A DNA stretch of 64,000 bases from Halomonas elongata DSM 2581 (GTDB lineage Bacteria; Pseudomonadota; Gammaproteobacteria; Pseudomonadales; Halomonadaceae). The DNA lies in the NCBI RefSeq assembly GCF_000196875.2, contig NC_014532.2, positions 1,984,001-2,048,000 of the forward strand, read 5' to 3'. Shown here in pieces: positions 9,544 to 19,638 of the stretch. Every line of letters begins with the position of its first letter. Positions within the stretch are counted from its first letter, which is position 1. The position numbers and the translations under genes are program-made. The notes beneath the pieces are model-generated. The model made no database searches, was not told where the DNA came from, and was given only the letters and a program-made list of their open reading frames with translations.

Positions 9544-10659
9544 TCAGCCCCGACGTTTCTCGAAGTCGGCCATGAAGTCCACCAGGGCGTCCACGGCCGC
9601 TTCCGGCACTGCATTGTAGAGACTCGCGCGCATGCCACCGACGCTGCGATGCCCCTTGAGATTGAGCAGCCCCGCTTCCTCGCTCTCGGCCAGGAAGGCC
9701 TCGTCCAGGCGCGAGTCGGCCAGCACGAAGGGCACGTTCATGCGCGAACGATTGCCAGGCGCGATCGGATTGGAATAGAACCCGCTGGCGTCGATAGCCG
9801 CATAGAGCTTGGCCGCCTTGCGATCGTTGATCGCGCCCATGGCGTCCAGACCGCCGATGTCATTCTTCAGCCACTCAAACACCAGCCCCGCCAGGTACCA
9901 GCTGTAGGTGGCCGGCGTATTGATCATCGAGCCCGCCTCGGCCAGGGCCCGGTAACTGAACAGGCTGGGCATGTCGGCGCGCGCCCGGTCGAGCAGGTCA
10001 TCGCGCACGATGGCCACCACCAGACCGGCCGGCCCGATGTTCTTCTGGGCGCCGGCATAGATGACTCCGAAGCGGGACACATCCAGCGGCCCGGAAAGGA
10101 TGCTGGACGACATGTCACAGGCCAGCGGCACCTCGGCGCCATCGCGGCGGCGCAACCCTTCCGCAGCCCCGGGAATGTAATCGAACTCGAGGCCCCCGAT
10201 AGTCTCGTTGGCGGTGTAATGGAGGTAGGCAGCATCCTCGGACAGCTCGATGTCCGACTGCCGGGGCACGGCCGTATGACCATTGGCTTCGCTGGAAGCG
10301 GCCACCACCGCATGGCCGAACAGGTGGCGCGCCTCCTTGATGGCCTTGGCACCCCAGATGCCCGTCTGCACGAAGTTGGCGGTACCGCCGGCGCCCAGCA
10401 GGTTATAGGGCAAGGCGGCGAACTGCTGGGTCGCCCCGCCCTGGGTGAACAGCACCCGATAGTTGTCGGGGATGGCCAGCAGCTCTCGCAGGTCGCGCTC
10501 GGCCCGCTCGGCGATGGCCTCATAGTCGCTGGAGCGATGGCTCATCTCCATGACCGAGAGACCGAGCCCCCGGTAGTCCAGCAGTTCGTCGCGGGCTCGT
10601 GCCAGCACCGCTTCGGGCAGCGCCGCCGGTCCGGCGCAGAAATTGAAATGGCGTGTCAT
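9544..10659 (-). CDS. serC: Phosphoserine aminotransferase
   Basis: PLP enzyme that makes 3-phosphoserine from 3-phosphohydroxypyruvate and glutamate, and also acts in pyridoxal phosphate synthesis. The product is 371 residues and begins MTRHFNFCAGPAALPEAV. I chose ATG 10659 over the upstream GTG 10680 because family members start at this point and a GAGAGGA site precedes it. The PLP lysine lies in YAGAQKNIGPAG. The gene follows the gyrA stop by 17 bases and is probably co-transcribed with it. Confidence 0.95.
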   Translation of the reverse strand: MTRHFNFCAGPAALPEAVLARARDELLDYRGLGLSVMEMSHRSSDYEAIAERAERDLRELLAIPDNYRVLFTQGGATQQFAALPYNLLGAGGTANFVQTGIWGAKAIKEARHLFGHAVVAASSEANGHTAVPRQSDIELSEDAAYLHYTANETIGGLEFDYIPGAAEGLRRRDGAEVPLACDMSSSILSGPLDVSRFGVIYAGAQKNIGPAGLVVAIVRDDLLDRARADMPSLFSYRALAEAGSMINTPATYSWYLAGLVFEWLKNDIGGLDAMGAINDRKAAKLYAAIDASGFYSNPIAPGNRSRMNVPFVLADSRLDEAFLAESEEAGLLNLKGHRSVGGMRASLYNAVPEAAVDALVDFMADFEKRRG

Positions 10660-10676
10660 CAGCGTCGTGTGTCCTC

Positions 10677-13376
10677 TCACTCATCCGAGGGCTGGGTCGT
10701 ATCGCCCTCGCCTTCCTCGCTCTGGCCTGACTCGACCGCTGCGTCTTCCGGGTCGACCTCCGCGGCGTCCACTTCCTCCGGCTCGTCGATGCGCACCGTC
10801 TTGACCAGCGACTCGCTCTCGCCCAGGCGAATCAGCATCACGCCCTGGGTGTTGCGCGAGGAGATGGAAACTTCATCGACCCGGGTACGCACCAGGGTGC
10901 CCTTGTCGGTGATCAGCATCATCTCGTCGGAGGCGTAGACCTGCATGGCAGCCACCAGGGAGCCGTTACGCTCGCTGGTCTGCATGGCGATCACGCCCTG
11001 GCCGCCACGACCGCGCAGCGGGAATTCCTCGAGTCGGGTCCGCTTGCCATAGCCATTCTCCGAGGCCGTGAGGATATAGATCTGACCGGCATCGAGCGGC
11101 TCGGCGCTGTCCGCCGCCGCATCGTCCTGATCCTCGGCGTCGATGAGCTGACTGCGCGGGATGATCAGGCTGATCACCTCGGCACCATCGAGCAGGCGCA
11201 TGCCACGCACGCCGCGCGCCGTACGGCCCATGGCGCGAACGTTGGATTCATCGAAGCGGATGGCCTTGCCATTGGAAGAGAGCAGCATGGCGTGATCCGA
11301 GCCACTGGTGATGGCCGCCCCTACCAGGCGGTCGCCCTCTTCCAGGTCGATGGCGATCAGGCCCACGCTGCGCGGACGCGAGAACTGCGCCAGGCTGGTG
11401 CGCTTGACCGTGCCCTTGGCGGTGGCGAAGAAGATGTAGCTGTCCGGATCGTAATCGTGCACCGGCAGGATGGCGTTGATCGCCTCGTCCTCTTCCAGCG
11501 GCAGCAGGTTGACCAGCGGCTTGCCACGCGAGCCGCGGCTCGCCGCCGGCATCTCGTAGACCTTCAGCCAGTAGACCTTGCCGCGATTGGAGAACAACAG
11601 CACGGTATCGTGGGTCGAGGCCACCAGCAGGTGCTCGATGACGTCTTCGTCCTTCATGGACGTGGCCGACTTGCCCCGACCGCCGCGCCGCTGGGCCTGG
11701 TAATCGGAAAGCGGCTGGGTCTTGGCATAGCCCGAGCGCGACACCGTGACCACCATGTCCTCCTCGGCGATCAGGTCCTCGATGGACAGATCGAGATGAC
11801 TGGCCTGGATCTCGGTACGGCGCGTCTCGCCGAACTGGTCGCGCACGGCCGTCAATTCCTCGCGGATCACTTCCAGCAGGCGGTCGGCGGAGGCCAGGAT
11901 CGCGGTGAGCTCGGCGATCTTCTCCAGGATGCCGAGGTACTCGTCGAGCAGCTTCTCGGTTTCCAGGCCGGTCAGGCGATGCAGGCGCAACTCGAGGATC
12001 GCCTGGGCCTGGGCCGGCGAAAGCCGGTACTCCTTGCCCGCCGTGTCCAGGCCGAAACCTTCCTCCAGGTCCTCGGGCTTGCAGGAGGTGGCACCGGCGC
12101 GCTCCAGCATGCCGGTCACCTGACCGGGCGCCCAGTTCCTCTCGAGCAGCTTCTCCTTGGCCTCGTTGGCCGAGGGTGAAGCCTTGATCAGCTCGATCAC
12201 CTCGTCGATGTTGGAGATCGCGACCGTCAGGCCCTCGAGGATATGGCCACGCTCGCGGGCCTTCTTGAGCTCGAACAGGGTCCGGCGGGTCACCACCTCG
12301 CGACGGTGGCGAATGAAGGCCTCTAGCACCTCCTTGATGTTGAGCGTGCGCGGCTCACCGCCGTCCAGGGCCACCATGTTGATGCCGAAGACGTTCTGCA
12401 GTTGCGTCTGGGCGAACAGGTTGTTGACCACGACTTCGCCGGACTCGCCTCGCTTGACCTCGATGACGACCCGCAGCCCTTCCTTGTCGGACTCGTCACG
12501 CAGCTCGGCGATGCCCTCGATGCGCTTATCCTTGACCAGCTCGGCGATCTTCTCGATCAGGCGAGCCTTGTTCACCTGATAAGGCAGCTCGGTGACGATG
12601 ATGTGGTCGCGGCCGGTCTTCTCGTCATGCTCGATGGTGTGGCGGGCACGTACATAGATGCGGCCACGCCCGGTACGGTAGGCCTCGAGAATCCCGGCCC
12701 GACCGTTGATGATGCCTCCGGTGGGGAAATCCGGCCCGGGGATGTATTCCATGAGGTCATCGACGGAGAGCGTGTAGTCGTCGATCAGGGCCAGGCAACC
12801 GTCGATCACCTCCACCATGTTGTGGGGCGGAATGTTGGTCGCCATGCCCACGGCGATGCCCGAGGAGCCATTGACCAGCAGGTTGGGCAGCTTGGTCGGC
12901 AGCACATCCGGGATGCGCTCGGTGCCATCGTAGTTGTCGACCCAGTCGACGGTATCCTTTTCCAGATCCGCCAGCAGCTCGTGGGCCAGGCGCGCCATGC
13001 GCACCTCGGTATAACGCATGGCGGCCGCATTGTCGCCGTCGATGGAGCCGAAGTTGCCCTGGCCGTCGACCAGCACGTGGCGCATCGAGAAGTCCTGGGC
13101 CATGCGTACGATGGTGTCGTAGACGGCGCTGTCACCGTGGGGGTGATACTTACCGATCACATCGCCGACGACACGCGCCGACTTCTTGTAGGCCTTGTTC
13201 CAGTCATTGCCGAGCTCGTGCATGGCGTAAAGCACGCGCCGGTGCACGGGCTTCAGGCCATCGCGCACGTCGGGCAGCGCACGGCCGATGATCACACTCA
13301 TCGCGTAATCGAGGTACGACTGTTTGAGCTCGTCCTCGATGTTGACTGGCAGAATCTCTCTGGCGATGTCACCCAT
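10677..13376 (-). CDS. gyrA: DNA gyrase subunit A
   Basis: Breakage-rejoining subunit of gyrase, 899 residues from the start [18 protein letters not shown] prefer ATG 13376, which has AAGGA 12 bases before it, to the longer frame beginning at 13418. The quinolone-resistance region reads [17 protein letters not shown], with the sensitive-type Ser and Asp (positions 83 and 87 in E. coli numbering). The catalytic Tyr is in [15 protein letters not shown]. The C-terminal beta-pinwheel has a GQGVIAM GyrA-box-type segment, and the protein ends in a very acidic tail of about 40 residues, as in halophilic relatives. Confidence 0.97.
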   Translation of the reverse strand: MGDIAREILPVNIEDELKQSYLDYAMSVIIGRALPDVRDGLKPVHRRVLYAMHELGNDWNKAYKKSARVVGDVIGKYHPHGDSAVYDTIVRMAQDFSMRHVLVDGQGNFGSIDGDNAAAMRYTEVRMARLAHELLADLEKDTVDWVDNYDGTERIPDVLPTKLPNLLVNGSSGIAVGMATNIPPHNMVEVIDGCLALIDDYTLSVDDLMEYIPGPDFPTGGIINGRAGILEAYRTGRGRIYVRARHTIEHDEKTGRDHIIVTELPYQVNKARLIEKIAELVKDKRIEGIAELRDESDKEGLRVVIEVKRGESGEVVVNNLFAQTQLQNVFGINMVALDGGEPRTLNIKEVLEAFIRHRREVVTRRTLFELKKARERGHILEGLTVAISNIDEVIELIKASPSANEAKEKLLERNWAPGQVTGMLERAGATSCKPEDLEEGFGLDTAGKEYRLSPAQAQAILELRLHRLTGLETEKLLDEYLGILEKIAELTAILASADRLLEVIREELTAVRDQFGETRRTEIQASHLDLSIEDLIAEEDMVVTVSRSGYAKTQPLSDYQAQRRGGRGKSATSMKDEDVIEHLLVASTHDTVLLFSNRGKVYWLKVYEMPAASRGSRGKPLVNLLPLEEDEAINAILPVHDYDPDSYIFFATAKGTVKRTSLAQFSRPRSVGLIAIDLEEGDRLVGAAITSGSDHAMLLSSNGKAIRFDESNVRAMGRTARGVRGMRLLDGAEVISLIIPRSQLIDAEDQDDAAADSAEPLDAGQIYILTASENGYGKRTRLEEFPLRGRGGQGVIAMQTSERNGSLVAAMQVYASDEMMLITDKGTLVRTRVDEVSISSRNTQGVMLIRLGESESLVKTVRIDEPEEVDAAEVDPEDAAVESGQSEEGEGDTTQPSDE

Positions 13377-13592
13377 GGGTCGTCGAATCCTTTGCACTGC
13401 GACAGGTAAACGCGTCACGAGGCCGTGACACAGGGAGCGCTACCGTCGAACGACGACATGGAACAAGACAAGGCGACCGCGGGCTAACCCATCGACGTCC
13501 TCTGCCTCACCCTTCCGTCAGGTCTTCGGCGACTCCCTGGCGCGTCATATCAGCGCCACAGCATACCATTCCGGGCGAGGCAAAGCAGCGGG

Positions 13593-14015
13593 CTATTGCG
13601 TGATTACCAGCGGCGCCATGAGATCGCGCAACTCGCCCTCGATGGCGACGGCCTTGTTGCTCTTCACATCGAGCAGCACGAAGGTCAGATCGGCACTAGC
13701 GACCAGCTTGTCATCCCGCTCGCGACGCACCTCCTGATGCATACGCGCGCTGCGCGTGCCGAGTTCGGCCAGCCCCGTGACCACCTTCAGGTCATCGCCG
13801 GCCAGCGCCGCACGCCGATAGTCGATGTTCAGATTGACGGCCACGAACGCCACGTCGCCGCGCCCGATGATGCCGGCCAGGTCGGTGCGCTCGTCGAAAT
13901 AGGCCCAGCGCCCCTCTTCCAGGAACTCCAGATAGCGGGCATTGTTGACGTGGCCATAGCCATCCAGGTGATAGCCCCGAACACGCAAGCGGGTGGTGGA
14001 GAAACGCGAATCCAT
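13593..14015 (-). CDS. Acyl-CoA thioesterase, hot-dog fold (YbgC/FadM type)
   Basis: A 140-residue single hot-dog domain. The start at ATG 14015 is set by a near-perfect AGGAGGTG site. It reads MDSRFSTTRLRVRGYHLDGYGHVNNARYLEFLEEGRW; the GYGHVNNARYLEF helix start is the 4-hydroxybenzoyl-CoA thioesterase-type motif, with the usual Asp replaced by Gly-Tyr before the helix. It should hydrolyse acyl-CoA in the cytosol, but the chain length cannot be told. It stands alone, divergent from rdgC and downstream of the gyrA promoter region. Confidence 0.8.
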   Translation of the reverse strand: MDSRFSTTRLRVRGYHLDGYGHVNNARYLEFLEEGRWAYFDERTDLAGIIGRGDVAFVAVNLNIDYRRAALAGDDLKVVTGLAELGTRSARMHQEVRRERDDKLVASADLTFVLLDVKSNKAVAIEGELRDLMAPLVITQ

Positions 14016-14167
14016 GGATGACACCTCCTGTCGGGAAAGGCCCGATTCTAGCCATGGCCTCGCCACATATTCAAACTCTCGTTTGAATCAGCAATCCCTC
14101 GAGCGCCGCTGGCACCGTCGCCTCCCTTTCGCCATAATGTGCGTCCTTTGCATGCAGGAAAGGCTCC

Positions 14168-15100
14168 ATGTGGTTCAAGCACTTGCATCTCTATCGCCTG
14201 CACGGCGCCCCCGAACTCGACCCGACCGATCTGGAGTCGGCCCTGGAAGCGCAGGCCTTCCGCCCGCTGGGGGGCAGCGAAGCGCGCCGCCTCGGCTGGA
14301 CCATGCCTGCCGGACGTGCCGGCACCCAGCGGCTCCACGAACTCCAGGGCCAGCGACTGCTGACGGCACTGCGCCAGGAACGCCTGCTGCCGGCCGCCGT
14401 GGTGCGCGAGGAACTCGAGGAGCGCGTCGATGCCCTCGAGACCGCCGAGGGCCGCAAGCTGCGTCGCCAGGAAAAGCTCACCCTCAAGGAGCAGATCTAC
14501 GAGGAATTGCTGCCGCGCGCCTTCGTGCGCAGCCAAAAGGTCGATCTCTGGTGGGACACTCGCCGCAACCTGATCGCCGTCAACACCAGCAGCCGCAAGC
14601 GGGCCGAGGAAATTCTCGACCTGCTGCGCGAGACGCTGGGCTCGCTCAAGGTCACGCCGCTGGCCACCCAGACATTGCCGATGCGCGCCATGACCACCTG
14701 GCTCGGCGACCCGGCCTCGCGCCCCGCCGATCTGCAACTCGGCGACCAGGTGGAGCTCAAGGCCAAGGGCGATGACGGCGTGCTCCGGGCCCGTCAGGTG
14801 GACCTGGACAGCGACGAGATCCAGCAACTGCTGGAGAACGGCCGACAGGCCAGCAAGCTGGCACTGGCCATCGAGGGTCGCCTGAGCTTCGTGCTGCACG
14901 ACGATCTGGCCGTGAAGAGCCTGAATTTCGACGACGCCTTGATCGACGAAGCCTCCCAGGCGGATGACGGCGACGACGCCGTGGTTCGTCTGGAGACCGA
15001 CTTCCTGCTGATGACTCAGGCACTGGCCGAGAGCATCGAGCGACTGATCGTCTGGCTGGGTGGCGAATCCAGCCCGGCGGACGACGCCCCATCCGCATGA
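14168..15100 (+). CDS. rdgC: Recombination-associated protein RdgC
   Basis: DNA-binding ring protein that restrains RecA and is concentrated with the nucleoid. The 310-residue length is close to E. coli RdgC (303), and the start MWFKHLHLYRLH is typical. The internal motifs GWTMPAGR and RLLTALRQERLLPAAVV match the family. An RdgC gene close to a Tus-like gene and an MvaT gene groups several chromosome-maintenance functions in the first 15 kb, although no operon joins them. Confidence 0.93.
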   Translation: MWFKHLHLYRLHGAPELDPTDLESALEAQAFRPLGGSEARRLGWTMPAGRAGTQRLHELQGQRLLTALRQERLLPAAVVREELEERVDALETAEGRKLRRQEKLTLKEQIYEELLPRAFVRSQKVDLWWDTRRNLIAVNTSSRKRAEEILDLLRETLGSLKVTPLATQTLPMRAMTTWLGDPASRPADLQLGDQVELKAKGDDGVLRARQVDLDSDEIQQLLENGRQASKLALAIEGRLSFVLHDDLAVKSLNFDDALIDEASQADDGDDAVVRLETDFLLMTQALAESIERLIVWLGGESSPADDAPSA

Positions 15101-15125
15101 CCGATACCGACCACGGCCGCATCCA

Positions 15126-16289
15126 ATGAACAACACGCAAGCGACACTCTCCGACGACCCCTGGGCCGAGATTCGCCCCTATCAGGACGAGGAGGTGGCC
15201 GATGTCCTCGCGCGACTGGCCCGGGATCCGGAACTGCTGGACGCACTCACCCGCTTCCGGCTGCCGCGCCTGGCCCGGCTGATGCCACGCCTCTCCCGCA
15301 CCATCGCCAGCTTCGCCATTCGCCGCGAGGTACGCGGCGTCAGCGACATCAGCGCCTTTCAGGATCGCATCGCCGAGTACATGCAGCGCATGATCCGCAA
15401 CTCGACCACCGACTTCCGAGTCGATGGCCTCGATCAACTGGATCCCAATACCGCCTATCTGTTCATCGGCAACCATCGCGATATCTCGCTCGACCCGGCC
15501 TTCGTCAATTACGCCCTCTATCTCGCCGGGCGTAACACGGTGCGCATCGCCATTGGCGACAACCTGCTCCAGAAGCCGTACGTCAATGACCTGATGCGCC
15601 TCAACAAGAGCTTCATCGTGCCGCGCAGCGCGCGCGGCAAGCGCGCCATGCTGGCCGCCTACCAGAAGCTCTCCGCCTATATTCGCCACTCCATCACCGA
15701 GGACAACCACTCGATCTGGATGGCCCAGCGCGAGGGGCGCGCCAAGGACGGCATCGACCGTACCGACCCGGCCATCATCAAGATGCTGACCATGGCGCGG
15801 CGCGGCGCCGAACGCCAGGCGGGCACCGGCGATGCCATCGCCGAGCTGCGCCTGGTACCGGTGTCGATCAGCTACGAGTACGATCCCTGCGACATCCAGA
15901 AGGCGCGGGAACTGCATGCCATCAAGACCTGCGGCAACTACGAGAAGAGCGAGTTCGAAGACATCCGCTCCATCGTCGCCGGCATCACTGGCCAGAAGGG
16001 GCGCGTCCATCTGCGTTTCGGCACGCCGCTGAGTGCCGACTTCGACAGCCCCGAAGCTGTCGCCGAGGAGATCGACCGTCAGGTACTCGCGGGCTATCAT
16101 CTGTTCCCCAGCCACTATCTGGCACTCGAGGCGCTGGGCGATGCGCCGCACCTGCTCGATCTGAGCGAGGTCACCGATGCCGATCGCGCCCGCTTCCAGA
16201 GTCGCCTGGCCGAAGTCCCCGAAGAACTGCGCGACTGGTGGCTGACCCAATACGCCAACCCGGTCCGCAACTGCGCCACCAGGGAGTGA
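15126..16289 (+). CDS. PlsC-type 1-acylglycerol-3-phosphate acyltransferase family protein
   Basis: A 387-residue protein with a central acyltransferase domain: FIGNHRDISLDPAF (NHxxxxD catalytic motif, about residues 113-126), the substrate segment FIVPRSARGKRAM, and WMAQREGRAKDG, corresponding to the FPEGTRS-like motif. The N-terminal 90 residues are helical and outside the domain. It probably acylates a glycerophosphate lipid precursor at the inner membrane; the exact substrate is unknown. The ATG at 15126 is preferred over an upstream in-frame ATG because the extra residues are low-complexity. The CDF transporter follows after 7 bases. Confidence 0.8.
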   Translation: MNNTQATLSDDPWAEIRPYQDEEVADVLARLARDPELLDALTRFRLPRLARLMPRLSRTIASFAIRREVRGVSDISAFQDRIAEYMQRMIRNSTTDFRVDGLDQLDPNTAYLFIGNHRDISLDPAFVNYALYLAGRNTVRIAIGDNLLQKPYVNDLMRLNKSFIVPRSARGKRAMLAAYQKLSAYIRHSITEDNHSIWMAQREGRAKDGIDRTDPAIIKMLTMARRGAERQAGTGDAIAELRLVPVSISYEYDPCDIQKARELHAIKTCGNYEKSEFEDIRSIVAGITGQKGRVHLRFGTPLSADFDSPEAVAEEIDRQVLAGYHLFPSHYLALEALGDAPHLLDLSEVTDADRARFQSRLAEVPEELRDWWLTQYANPVRNCATRE

Positions 16290-16296
16290 CCACCCC

Positions 16297-17460
16297 ATGA
16301 GCACCGTCCAGCAGCGTTCGGCACAGGCGCGTGAAGCCCACAAGGTCACACTGGTCGGCGCCGCTGTCGACCTGGTGGTAGGACTGGCCAAGCTGATCGC
16401 CGGCTGGCTGGTCGGCTCGGCCGCCCTGATCGCCGACGGCATCCACTCCTTCTCGGATATCGTCACCGACATCTTCGTGATCGCGGCCACCCACTTCGGC
16501 CGCCAGGCACCGGACCACGATCACCCCTATGGCCATGGCCGCATCGAGACCCTGGCCACCCTCTGGCTCGGCGGCATGCTGATCTTCGTCGCCGGCGGCA
16601 TCGCCTGGGCCAGCCTGACCCGCCTGCTGGCCGGCGATGTCGCCACGGCCCCGGGGCTATGGGCCATCGGTGTTGCGGTCATCGCACTGCTGGCCAAGGA
16701 ATGGATATTTCGTTACACCCTGCGCATCGCCCAGCGCATCGATTCCCGCTTGCTCGAAGCCAATGCCTGGCATTCGCGCTCCGACGCGCTCTCGACACTG
16801 GTCGTGTTGATCGGCCTGCTGGCAGCACAGATCGGCATCGGCTGGATGGATGCCGCGGCGGCCATCGTGGTCGGCGTGATGGTCGGCCAGGTCGGCGGAC
16901 GCCTGCTGTGGGAATCCGGCCAGGAACTGGTCGACACCGCCCTGCCCGAGCAGGACCAGGCCACCCTCTACGATGCCGCCATGGCCGTTCCCGGCGTCGA
17001 AGGGGTGCATGACCTGCGTACCCGGCGAATCGGCGGCGAGGTACTGCTCGACCTGCACATCGTGGTCTTCCCCAGGGTGACGGTCTCGGAGGCCCACGAG
17101 ATCGGCAACGAAGTCAGCCGTCGGCTGCGTGACGTCTATCCCAACCTGTTCGACGTCACCTTCCACATCGATCCCCAGGACGATGCCGGCGAAACCGAAC
17201 ACAGCCTGCGACCCGGCCTGCCCCTGCGCGCCGACATCGAAGGCATCCTCAACGAGGCCTGGCACGGCCTGTCGGTCTGGCACGACCGAGTGGCACTGGA
17301 CCTGCACTACATCGACGATCACGTCGATGTCTCGATCTATGTCCACTCCCTGCCCGAAGGCCAGGACCTCGACGATGCCGCCCAGAGCCTGCGCGAGGCC
17401 TCGCACTCACTGGCCTGGGTGGGCCGCCTGCGGGTCTGGCAGGGGCCGGGCAAGAGCTGA
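16297..17460 (+). CDS. Cation diffusion facilitator (CDF) metal exporter
   Basis: Proton-coupled efflux of divalent metal across the inner membrane. The 387-residue protein has six membrane segments in the first 200 residues. The metal site is built from HSFSDIVTD in helix 2 and HSRSDALST in helix 5 (HxxxD in both), which fits Zn/Fe/Mn-type transporters. The C-terminal cytosolic domain begins near residue 210, and the extra 90 residues beyond a standard CDF look like a second metallochaperone-like domain. It is probably co-transcribed with the acyltransferase gene. Confidence 0.88.
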   Translation: MSTVQQRSAQAREAHKVTLVGAAVDLVVGLAKLIAGWLVGSAALIADGIHSFSDIVTDIFVIAATHFGRQAPDHDHPYGHGRIETLATLWLGGMLIFVAGGIAWASLTRLLAGDVATAPGLWAIGVAVIALLAKEWIFRYTLRIAQRIDSRLLEANAWHSRSDALSTLVVLIGLLAAQIGIGWMDAAAAIVVGVMVGQVGGRLLWESGQELVDTALPEQDQATLYDAAMAVPGVEGVHDLRTRRIGGEVLLDLHIVVFPRVTVSEAHEIGNEVSRRLRDVYPNLFDVTFHIDPQDDAGETEHSLRPGLPLRADIEGILNEAWHGLSVWHDRVALDLHYIDDHVDVSIYVHSLPEGQDLDDAAQSLREASHSLAWVGRLRVWQGPGKS

Positions 17461-17596
17461 CCACGGTACAGAGCCGTGCCGCCACATCAGAACATCCGGG
17501 AACGGCGAACAGCCTTGCCATCCCGGATGTCCCATGCCGAGAAACATCATGCTATCGTACCGGCAGCCAATGACCGTCGCGTACAAGGAGAACGCC

Positions 17597-17878
17597 ATGT
17601 CCTCATCGGAGATTCAAAAGACCCGTGTCATCAATGAGCTACGCGGCTTCATCAAGAAACTGCTGCAGGATCCACGGATCATGGAGCAGTCCCTGGAGAT
17701 CACCCGCCAGGAGCTCTCCGGCGACGACCAGAGCGACGCCATGGTGCGTATCGCCAACCGGATCTCGGACACCACCAGCGTGCACATTCCGGACGATCCC
17801 GCCGAACACTCCGAAGCGGACAAGCTGTTTCTGGAACTGCTCAAGGAAGTCGTGAACGAGGAACAGGCCCTGTATTAG
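17597..17878 (+). CDS. Conserved small acidic protein of unknown function
   Basis: A 93-residue protein starting MSSSEIQKTRVINELRGF, with an AAGGAG site 7 bases before the ATG. It has no membrane segment, signal peptide or recognised motif, and is predicted to be all-helical with an acidic C-terminal half (ELLKEVVNEEQALY). Good ribosome-binding site, codon use like its neighbours and a strong hairpin downstream support a real gene. I do not recognise the family. Confidence 0.7.
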   Translation: MSSSEIQKTRVINELRGFIKKLLQDPRIMEQSLEITRQELSGDDQSDAMVRIANRISDTTSVHIPDDPAEHSEADKLFLELLKEVVNEEQALY

Positions 17879-17903
17879 GCAGATGCCAGCAACATGCCAC
17901 GCT

Positions 17904-17938
17904 GCACCATAGCCGCCATCACTTGGCGGCTATGGTGC
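17904..17938 (+). terminator. Strong hairpin after the small acidic gene
   Basis: Perfect 14-base stem GCACCATAGCCGCC / GGCGGCTATGGTGC with a 7-base loop, 25 bases past the stop. No U-tract follows in either direction, so it may act as an mRNA 3'-end stabiliser rather than a textbook terminator. Confidence 0.6.
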
Positions 17939-18031
17939 GGACCTATCCAGGGACCTTCACCCAGCGAAGGACCTGCGCTGCGGCGGCTCGGCTGGTAGAA
18001 TGCTGCGACACTTCTCTTCCTGCATCGCCGC

Positions 18032-19510
18032 ATGACCTACCTGATCAAGCTCTATCCCGAGATCACCATCAAGTCCCGTTCCGTTCGTCAGCAGATGACC
18101 CGCTGCCTGACGTCCAACATCCGCAATACGCTGAAACGCCATGACGAGGGCGTGCGCGTCCGTGGTCGCTGGGATGCCATTCAGGTACACCTCTCGCCCG
18201 ATCTGGATCCCGCACGGGCACGGGACGCCGAAAGCGCGCTGACGCGGATCTCCGGCATCCACGAGATACTGGCCGCCGAGGAAATCCAGGTCGACGACCT
18301 GGCCAGCATCGCCGAGCATGTCGTGCCGCTCTGGAGTCCGGAGATCGCCGGCCGCCACTTTCGCGTCAAGGCCAAGCGGCGTGGCCAGCACGACTTCAGC
18401 TCGATGGATCTCGAGCGCTACCTGGGCGCGCGCCTGCTCGAGGCAGCGCCGGACGCCCAGGTGGACCTGACCGCCCCAAACGTCGTCGTGCCGGTCGAGA
18501 TCACCCACAATCGCCTGCAGTTGATCCGTGCCAAGTGGCCAGGGCTCGGCGGCTTTCCCATGGGCATCCAGGGCCAGGTCCTGAGCCTGATTTCCGGCGG
18601 CTTCGACTCTCCGGTGGCGGCCTGGCGCATGATGCGCCGCGGCGTCAAATCGCACTTTGTCTTCTTCAATCTCGGCGGCCCCGCCCACGAGGCCGGCGTT
18701 CGCGAAGTGACGCATCATCTCTGGCAGCGTTACAGCGCCTCGCATAACGTTCACTTCATCTCGGTGCCTTTCGAAGGCGTGATCGGCGAGATTCTCAAGA
18801 CCATTCCCGACGGCCTGATGGGTGTGGTGCTCAAGCGCATGATGGTCCGCGCCGCCAGCCGGATCGCCGAACGCGCCGGCATCCCCGCGCTGGTCACCGG
18901 CGACGCCATCGCTCAGGTCTCCAGCCAGACGCTATCCAACCTGGCGCTGATCGACGACGCCAGCCCGATGCCGATACTTCGCCCGCTGCTCACCGAAGAC
19001 AAGCAGGCGATCATCGATCAGGCGCGACAGATCGATACCGCCCGTCACGCCGAAGTGATGCCGGAATACTGCGGCGTGATCTCCAAGCGCCCGCACGTCA
19101 AGGCTGACCCGGCCAAGGTCGCCGAGGCCGAGGCAGACTTCGATTTCGGCGTTCTCGATGCCGCCATCGAAGAAGCCGTCACCACGCGCAGTAACCGCCT
19201 GCTGGAGCGCCCGGCCCCGGTGTCCGACGACGCCCTGCTGGTCATCGACTCCCCGGAAGCGCTGGGTAGCGTCGAGGCCCCCTGCGTGATCGACATCCGC
19301 GCGCCGCACGAACGCGAGGACGCCCCGCTGGAACTCGACCGGATACCGCAACTGCAGATCCCGTTCTACGAGCTTCAGGAACGCGCCCCGGCGCTCGACA
19401 CGGACCACCACTACCTGCTGTTCTGCGACCAGGGCGTGATGAGCCGCATGCAGGCCCTGCATCTCATGGACCGGGGATTGAGGCACTTCGGCATCTACCG
19501 CCACCCCTGA
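18032..19510 (+). CDS. thiI: tRNA 4-thiouridine synthase / thiazole sulfurtransferase
   Basis: Activates U8 of tRNA with ATP and delivers sulfur; also supplies sulfur for thiamine thiazole. The 492-residue protein has ferredoxin-like and THUMP domains (1-170), a PP-loop ATPase domain with SGGFDSPVAAW near residue 189, and a C-terminal rhodanese domain whose active-site cysteine is in FCDQGVMSRMQ. The rhodanese extension is the E. coli-type form. ATG 18032 is close to the end of a GC-rich leader. Confidence 0.95.
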   Translation: MTYLIKLYPEITIKSRSVRQQMTRCLTSNIRNTLKRHDEGVRVRGRWDAIQVHLSPDLDPARARDAESALTRISGIHEILAAEEIQVDDLASIAEHVVPLWSPEIAGRHFRVKAKRRGQHDFSSMDLERYLGARLLEAAPDAQVDLTAPNVVVPVEITHNRLQLIRAKWPGLGGFPMGIQGQVLSLISGGFDSPVAAWRMMRRGVKSHFVFFNLGGPAHEAGVREVTHHLWQRYSASHNVHFISVPFEGVIGEILKTIPDGLMGVVLKRMMVRAASRIAERAGIPALVTGDAIAQVSSQTLSNLALIDDASPMPILRPLLTEDKQAIIDQARQIDTARHAEVMPEYCGVISKRPHVKADPAKVAEAEADFDFGVLDAAIEEAVTTRSNRLLERPAPVSDDALLVIDSPEALGSVEAPCVIDIRAPHEREDAPLELDRIPQLQIPFYELQERAPALDTDHHYLLFCDQGVMSRMQALHLMDRGLRHFGIYRHP

Positions 19511-19542
19511 AACGTCTCGGGTGCAGCACCCCCGCAAGATGC

Positions 19543-19638
19543 TACAATCCCTGATTTCACGGACATTTCTCGTGGCGACTCCGGCTCCTGGAGACATCGA
19601 GTCGCCACGTCACGCTTCACGGGAAACCCAACGTCGCC
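19543..19638 (+). promoter_or_regulatory. metG leader with an 11-bp hairpin
   Basis: A TACAAT box at 19543-19548 could be the -10 element, but its -35 is weak. The leader carries a perfect inverted repeat CGTGGCGACTC / GAGTCGCCACG (19571-19581, 19599-19609) about 30 bases before the metG ATG. No U-tract follows, so it is not a terminator. Confidence 0.45.

Noticed and set aside
10677-10680. A gyrA-serC overlap implied by the GTG at 10680
   Set aside because: SerC family members begin at the later ATG 10659, which has a good ribosome-binding site, so the genes are spaced by 17 bases instead of overlapping.
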